Below are positions 59,018-64,000 of a stretch of 64,000 bases of DNA, in pieces. Source of the stretch: Phymatolithon calcareum (lineage: Eukaryota; Rhodophyta; Florideophyceae; Hapalidiales). The position numbers and the translations under genes are program-made. Position 1 is the stretch's first letter, and each line of letters begins with the position of its first letter. Under the pieces are notes generated by a model that ran no database searches, had not been told where the DNA came from, and worked only from the letters and a program-made list of their open reading frames with translations. The stretch is from NCBI GenBank assembly GCA_977006965.1, contig OZ345359.1:1674001-1738000 (forward strand), written 5' to 3'.

Positions 59018-61766
59018 CTACCGGTTTAAAAGCCGTATGCAGGTCGCACCCAACGCTTCCAGAAAAGGCTTCCCCGCAGCACCGAGAATGCACCTTGACG
59101 CTAGCTTTGCCACAGATGTTCCAGGGAGCGGCATGGACAATTCGCACATGAAGATACACGCCCAGGGTCCCGAGATCTTCGCCGAGAAAAACATAACCTT
59201 GCGGCCCTGCACCGTGCGCTTTGCGACCAAGAAGATACGATTTTCATGTAATATTCGCAGCACTCTTTCAACATTACCGACAAGATTGGCAGGAAGCGGG
59301 ACCTCGCATTCGGATTCCGTGCTGTCCGGAAGTGACTGCCATGCCGAGAGGAAATCGGCTTTGGGGAGGGCTCCATCGCGCTCGAGAAGGGCATCGAGCG
59401 CATCGCCAATCTTGACCGCAAAGTACACGACATGCGGCTTTTCAACGTTTGCGGCAGAGAACTTGATTGCCACTTGCAACGTGGTTCCCTTGGTCAGGTC
59501 GGCGTCCGCGCCGACCGCTAAAGGTACAGAAGTTGAGATACTAGCGGATGGCGCCTGAGGCTCGGCGACTTGAAGTGCACCCGCAGGTGCAAGTGCGAAA
59601 GCATTTTTGTTCATCTGGATTGCGAAGCCAGACATCGCTGCAGCGCCCCGATTCTCCAAAGTTAGAGCGAGAGCAGCGCCCAGCCGCGTCCCTCGCAATG
59701 CCTCCACTCACGAAAAGCCCTTTCCCGCGCTCTGCTGGTAGCAATACTTTCCCAGGCACAATAGTTTTTGGTGCTCCGGCGGCAACGGTGATGGCGGCAA
59801 TTTCGGAGGTGACGGCAGCGGTATTGGGGTTGCTAGCGAGAGTGGGAGAGCCGCCAAAGAGTTCGTCTAGAAGCGATGTACCGATACTCTTCCCTGAAGC
59901 ACCGTTCGTACGTGGCGCAGTCGCCATCAGATCCCCTCCGAGGTGACCGCCACCAGCAGAATCTGCCTCTTCGGAAAGCCCCAAAAGATCTTCCTCACCG
60001 GTCAGACCCGGTGCTGGAGTATACACACGCCCCCGTTCACGAACACCTCGGAAATTGGCAGGTGGTTTGTGATACACAGCAGCGAGAGTAGAGAGATTGG
60101 CGATGAGCTCCTGCAAAAGTTGTGGGTCGAGGTTATGTGAATCTGAATTGATACCTGGTTTCGGAGACAAGACGACTCGTTTCACATCCTCACGGTTCGC
60201 CTGTGCCAGTCGCGCATATAAAAAGCCCCGCTCTCGTACGTCGATGTTGCCCGACTCGACTGTCGTATATTCCACACAGGTACGGAAGCAAGCAGCAGCC
60301 TCTTCGCCGCGTGTGAGCATAGTCTTGAAGCAGGCGCTCAAGATCTGGAGCTGGACCTCAGGAACCTCTTCCTGGAGCCCTTCCATAATTTCGCCAAGAA
60401 TCTCGACCACACGAGGGATTTGGGCGGAATGTTCACCGATGATCCAGACGAGGGCCCCACGTGCAACGGGGTCGCCCACAACCTCCGCAGCTGCACAAAG
60501 CGGCACAATGGCAACTCAAAACTACCAGGATACGCACGAAGGATGTCTGCGAGCGCGATGGCGACTTCCTCGACAACATGCGGAGCGCGAGCGGCGAGTA
60601 AGTCAACGAGGGTAGTCACCGCACGTTCGGCACAGGATGACTCCTTAACGGCGAGACGACCAATGCTTGCTACGGCACGACGCACAAATGCGACGTCGAC
60701 CTCACCGACATACTCTTTGAGCTCTGTCAGGATTGCGGGGCTGTTGTTGGCGTCCGCGAGACGGACTAAAATGTCTAGTTTCTCCACTTTGACGTACAAC
60801 GGATCGGAGTATGACGCGAAAAACATCTTCACGTTGGCGTTGAGCAGTTCAGGGTAAGAATCAGCGAGCAGGGTGAGATTGCGAAGGGCAACAAACTGCA
60901 TCTCCGGTGGAGCGGTGAGAAGGGAGAGCAGAGGTGGGCTCATTTTCTTGGTGAGAAAGGCACGCTTTGCGTCAGAGTCGAGCCGTGGCATGAGCAAGAC
61001 GATGAGGCGGACCGCCGAGAGCACTACAGCAGCGTTGGAGTGTTGTAGGCGAGGAACAATACGTTCAACCATAGTGTCCGCGTCCTCCGCGGTCGCTGAA
61101 CTGTACGTTGCCACAGCGTCGAGGATGAACACTTGACCCCACTCTGTACATTCGGAGAGAGAGGCAAGGAATCGCGGAACGGTAACTGAGGAGAGTTCCA
61201 GAATGGATGGATCGTTGGTTATATCGGAGATTTCGGCAAGTGCTGCCACGGCATTTGCGACCGTCATTGGATTGTTTGCGGAAATAAGTCGTTGAAGCAA
61301 CTCAATGAATCCCTCCTCGCACACTGCGGTCGGGTTGGAGTCGTGCAGCTTCGCAACCGCGATGGCGGCCGTCTTCTGCACGTAGGGATCTCTGTCCTGC
61401 AGTGCGGCACGGAGCGGATCGCAAAGATACTCGGTAAAATTCTCAAGCGGAATGAGGGCCATGGTGCGAATAGCGAGCGCACGGATGAGCGGATGTGGGT
61501 CGGCGGCGTCCTTGATTAATGTGTTGACGACGAGAAGAGCAAGGTCGGGATTGGATTTTGCATAATTGATAATGTAGAGGTACACAAGCTTCTTCATAGG
61601 AAGATCTGCAGCGGTGTTCTTGACGACATCAGCAAAGAGGGACGATACGTCTTTTCCCAACGTCATGGCAGCAACGGTGCGTTTGAGTGCGGTCTTGCGC
61701 TCCTTAGCAAAGGACGAGTTGAGCCCTTGTTTGAGCTCATAAAGCTCTCCCTTTCGACCGGAGTTA
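59018..61766 (-). pseudogene. AP-1/AP-2-type beta-adaptin, two frameshifts and 5' end replaced
   Basis: Large beta subunit of the clathrin adaptor complex, about 900 residues over three frames. Trunk (61766-60515): KGELYELKQGLNSSFAKERK, MKKLVYLYIINYAKSNPDLA, LIRALAIRTMALIPLENFTE and NPMTVANAVAALAEI. Near 60515 GAGTTG appears to lack one G, after which the frame 60506-59541 carries the rest of the trunk and the hinge, with clathrin-box-like EEDLLGL and SLLDELFGG. Near 59680 a second one-base shift leads to the ear (59707-59018: AAAMSGFAIQMNKNAFALAP, then the appendage platform). Repeat sequence begins at 61767, so the native ATG is gone; the repeat supplies an in-frame ATG at 61777 (MLVYN). 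It could be a pseudogene, or a live gene with sequence errors. Confidence 0.88.
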
Positions 61767-62190
61767 TACACCAACATTTCGTGGCTAATTTTCCTTATTG
61801 TAGACACGCAATGTTGAAGGGTTGTAATGAAAGACATTATCACCATCGACCTTGGAGTCTATAACGGCGCCTTGCGAGCTATCCACCGACACTGTCAACA
61901 CAATATGGTGAATTACTCTTCCAAGAGGAACTAACGGACACTGACTAACACTCAACGTACTATTAGTCTAGTGTCTGTTAGTGCCCCCTTTTTTGCAGGG
62001 TGTGCAATTGCTCGCCCCCACCCTATTTAAGTAGAGATCCTTACCGCATCTTAGACTGAGGCGTCGCATCACAGAGAGATCACCCATTTTCAAGATAAAC
62101 CCAACCTTTTCTTTTCACTCCCAGTGATGACATTATTTAAACCGCGAAGGATCGGCGTCGAGGCGGAACTTTTAGTCCAACACGATATCA
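61767..62190 (+). promoter_or_regulatory. Coiled-coil family promoter split by a solo LTR
   Basis: TACACCAACATTTCGTGGC then TTTTCCTTAT up to 61798, resuming TTATTTAAACCGCGAAGG at 62133, then GGCGGAACTTTTAGTCCAAC. The TATA-like box is interrupted within TTATTTAA. Confidence 0.75.
61799..62132. mobile_element. Solo LTR, 334 bp, related to the 10.9-kb element
   Basis: Begins TGTAGACACGCAATG and ends GTGATGACA, flanked by the duplication TTAT (61795-61798 and 62133-62136). The core TTAGTGCCCCCTTTTTTGCA and CCCTATTTAAGTAG, GCATCTTAGACTG match the LTRs at 10903 and 13115; the 5' half differs. Confidence 0.88.
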
Positions 62191-62362
62191 CTTAAACTAA
62201 ACCATCCATCGAACAAGACGAAATGATGCTTTCTTAGGGCTTCCCCGCTGGAAGATAACAATACTAATCATGGAGGCGCATTCTAAGGCCTGCCAGGCGG
62301 TAAGTCCGAAGAAAAACATCCTTTCGTATTTTTCGGTGGATGGGTTGGTTGAAGTGATATCG
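62183..62362. repeat. Old foldback 1: about 70-bp arms, 41-nt loop
   Basis: Arms 62183-62251 and 62293-62362, about 80 percent identical (CGATATCACTT at the outer ends, CGC(C)TGG at the inner ends). The loop holds the family start-region sequence. Confidence 0.88.
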
Positions 62363-62411
62363 GCGACGGCGAGCCATGGTTGCGACGAGAACAGCACCGT
62401 CGGTGGCGGGT

Positions 62412-62476
62412 ACGATTCTGCATATGATGGAGATGAGGAAGGCCAGTTTCCTCGTCTCCATCGTAAGCAGAATCGT
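62412..62476. repeat. Old foldback 2: 29-bp arms, 7-nt loop
   Basis: Arms 62412-62440 and 62448-62476 (ACGATTCTGC and GCAGAATCGT at the outer ends) with about three mismatches. Confidence 0.9.
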
Positions 62477-62649
62477 GCGCTTTGGCCGACGCAAGGCACC
62501 AGCTGCAGAATGCGCGCGACGCACAAGAGCTCAACAAGTTTCAACTCCTCACGGCCATCGGGGAAGAGCAGAAGTCGAGAAATCAGGAGCTTCAAGTGAA
62601 CGGCGATGTCAAGCGGCAAGTGTCACTCCTTCCGCTCCTTGACGCCCGC

Positions 62650-63560
62650 CTTACAGACCACATCACTTAAAACACAAGTTGCAACCTTGTACTCATTCGA
62701 CAGGTCTGCTCGACTGAATATCAACCAAAACAGTTGCAATGTCGACACACTTTCCCCTTCTCTTCCTGCTCCGATCGCGATCGGCTGAGTAAAGGCTCTG
62801 ATAAGCACAGCACCTGAATGCATTTCGACTATGGCGCTCACGGAATCTCCAGTAGGCGATGAAGCTCTCTTCTTCCACCTGCTGCAATATGAGTATTTTT
62901 CATCCTCGCAAATCATATTTTACTTCCATCTGAAGAAGCTCCAGATTCTCGCCTCACTCTCGACAATCATCGCTGAAAGAGTTTGGCTGATTTCGGGCTG
63001 ACTTGCTTGGTTCAACACTAGGCTATCAAGCCGCCAATCCGGGCATGTGATTTTGTCCCAAATTCGAGATCTGGGATAATCATTGTCGAGAAGACAAAAA
63101 ACAACGGGTCTCAGGAAGCTCCGTCTCGAACACTGCCGCCTGTTTCTCATAACAAGACAGCAAATTCGGAGACAGTGTAACTGGCTCTGGATGAGCGCCG
63201 CTTCATACTCCAGCGCCGATGGCCAGATTCGGAATGGTATAAATACGACAGCACTCGAGCACAACACTGAGTCGGAAGGCAGTCGGAAGGAATCTCAACA
63301 AGTTTTGGTCAGCTCAGTGCTCCTTCGGGAGCGCACGGAGAGAAGTGGCCGGTGTAGGCGTCGCGCCATGCCCTGTCCCCGTTTTGGGAAACCAGCGGTC
63401 ATATCGGATCACTAAGACTAACTGGTGTGTGACGACATTGTTGCACAGCACGTGGACCTTTCGTGAGGTTCTACAACGCTGAGCGCGCGAAAGTTATTAA
63501 ACTCTTCTTTGTTCTGAACTGTTCATTGCCCTTTTGCGACAGATTTCACCATGCTGACAA
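62650..63560. other. No recognised gene
   Basis: Short frames on both strands. The plus strand at 62830-63000 reads GDEALFFHLLQYEYFSSSQI in one frame, possibly a decayed coding stretch, unrecognised. Confidence 0.35.
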
Positions 63561-63619
63561 GAACCTCCACCGCGAAGGATCGGCGTCAAGGCGGAACTTC
63601 TCGACCAACACGATATCAC

Positions 63620-63745
63620 GTCAACCACAACCATTCACAACATGAGCTTTTCTATGGACTTGCCGCTCGGCAGATAATAGTAAGTATTATCTGGCGGGCG
63701 GAAAGTCTATAGAAAAGCATCATGTTGTGAATGGTTGTGGTTGAC
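63620..63745. repeat. Foldback 1: 59/60-bp arms, 7-nt loop
   Basis: Arms 63620-63678 and 63686-63745, one gap and about four mismatches (GTCAACCACAACCATTCACA outermost). Confidence 0.93.
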
Positions 63746-63824
63746 CTTAGTGTGCGCCTGCATTATTACAACTGTTCTAATAATGCCGGCGCATTCTAAG
63801 GCCTTCCCGTCGTCAGCACCGGTG

Positions 63825-64000
63825 AGGGAGAATGAGAGTCGCGAGGAAGCACCGTCGAGTGCGACAACGACAACTCATCACGAAGCGAGCAATTGCGAAA
63901 AGCACGCGCTCCGCCACGCGCACCAACTCCAATTGCTCGCTTCGTGATGAGTTGTCGTTGTCGCACTCGACGGTGCTTCCTCGCGACTCTCATTCTCCCT
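63825..64000. repeat. Foldback 2: at least 71-bp perfect arms, 34-nt loop
   Basis: Arms 63825-63895 and 63930-64000 without mismatch (AGGGAGAATGAGAGTCGCGA outermost). The right arm reaches the last base of the window, so the true length is unknown. Confidence 0.95.

Larger units (their letters stand above)
62183..62640 (+). pseudogene. Small coiled-coil family locus with two old foldbacks
   Basis: ATGATGCTTTCT is followed at once by TAG where LFWG is expected. GGAGGCGCATTCTAAGGCC is the signal-peptide region, AACAGCACCGTCG the acidic linker, and 62480-62630 part of the coil (LQNARDAQELNKFQLL, IGEEQKSRNQELQVNGD). The conserved C-terminus is lost. Foldback arms have diverged, so this is the oldest foldback locus here. 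Confidence 0.75.
63571..64000 (+). pseudogene. Small coiled-coil family locus with two foldbacks, cut by the window edge
   Basis: Starts in the family leader (CGCGAAGGATCGGCGTC, GCGGAACTTCTCGACCAACA), without the upstream TATA-like block. Foldback 1 covers the start-codon region (ACATGAGCTTTTCTATGG). Then ATTCTAAGGCCTTCCCGTCG is the signal-peptide region and foldback 2 covers the acidic linker to the window end. Confidence 0.8.

Overview
This window is nuclear DNA of a eukaryote, most likely a red alga with intron-poor genes (a florideophyte such as Chondrus would fit; this is inference). The evidence is eukaryotic and plastid-type genes in single uninterrupted frames: a CYP97-type cytochrome P450, a RUS/DUF647 membrane protein, a plastid-type HEAT-repeat protein, a 390-residue N-acetyl-gamma-glutamyl-phosphate reductase (ArgC) with an N-terminal extension, and a clathrin-adaptor beta subunit. 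They sit among LINE and LTR retrotransposons whose target-site duplications can be read directly.

Layout. 1-6.0 kb: frame-broken transposase-like genes and unknown ORFs. 6.0-8.6 kb: non-coding, with a perfect 24-bp-arm hairpin and a threefold ~210-bp tandem repeat. 8.6-10.6 kb: decayed LINE. 10.9-13.4 kb: LTR element of 2.47 kb with two 257-bp LTRs, a degenerate gag-protease and no reverse transcriptase. 14.0-16.4 and 19.4-22.1 kb: a segmental duplication, each copy with a 388-residue coiled-coil gene; the first copy is split by a 1.98-kb LINE with 14-bp target-site duplications. 22.3-30.5 kb: conserved genes (CYP97, a dead GNAT acetyltransferase, RUS, HEAT-repeat protein, argC).

28.55-58.3 kb: a head-to-tail array of four units of about 6.3-7 kb (the last expanded by insertions). 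Each unit begins inside the HEAT gene, so only unit 1 has intact HEAT and argC genes. Units 2-4 carry truncated HEAT and broken argC; units 3 and 4 share a 611-bp deletion that joins the two. Every unit also carries LINE remnants, an intact gene for a small coiled-coil protein with a signal-peptide-like N-terminus, short conserved ORFs and a second coiled-coil locus. 59.0-61.8 kb: a beta-adaptin gene with two frameshifts whose 5' end has been replaced by repeat sequence. 61.8-64.0 kb: two more copies of the small coiled-coil family.

The most unusual signal is this small-gene family (162-164 residues, conserved promoter, conserved C-terminus). Five loci are intact and five are disrupted. The disrupted loci carry two foldback inverted duplications each, one over the leader/start/signal-peptide region and one over the acidic linker. 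Three distinct loci (35.1, 62.2 and 63.6 kb; the first is present three times through the array) have different breakpoints but the same two positions. Transcripts from the shared promoter would fold into paired hairpins matching the intact paralogues, like young hairpin/miRNA loci formed by inverted duplication of a target gene. Template switching during replication is the main alternative explanation for their origin.
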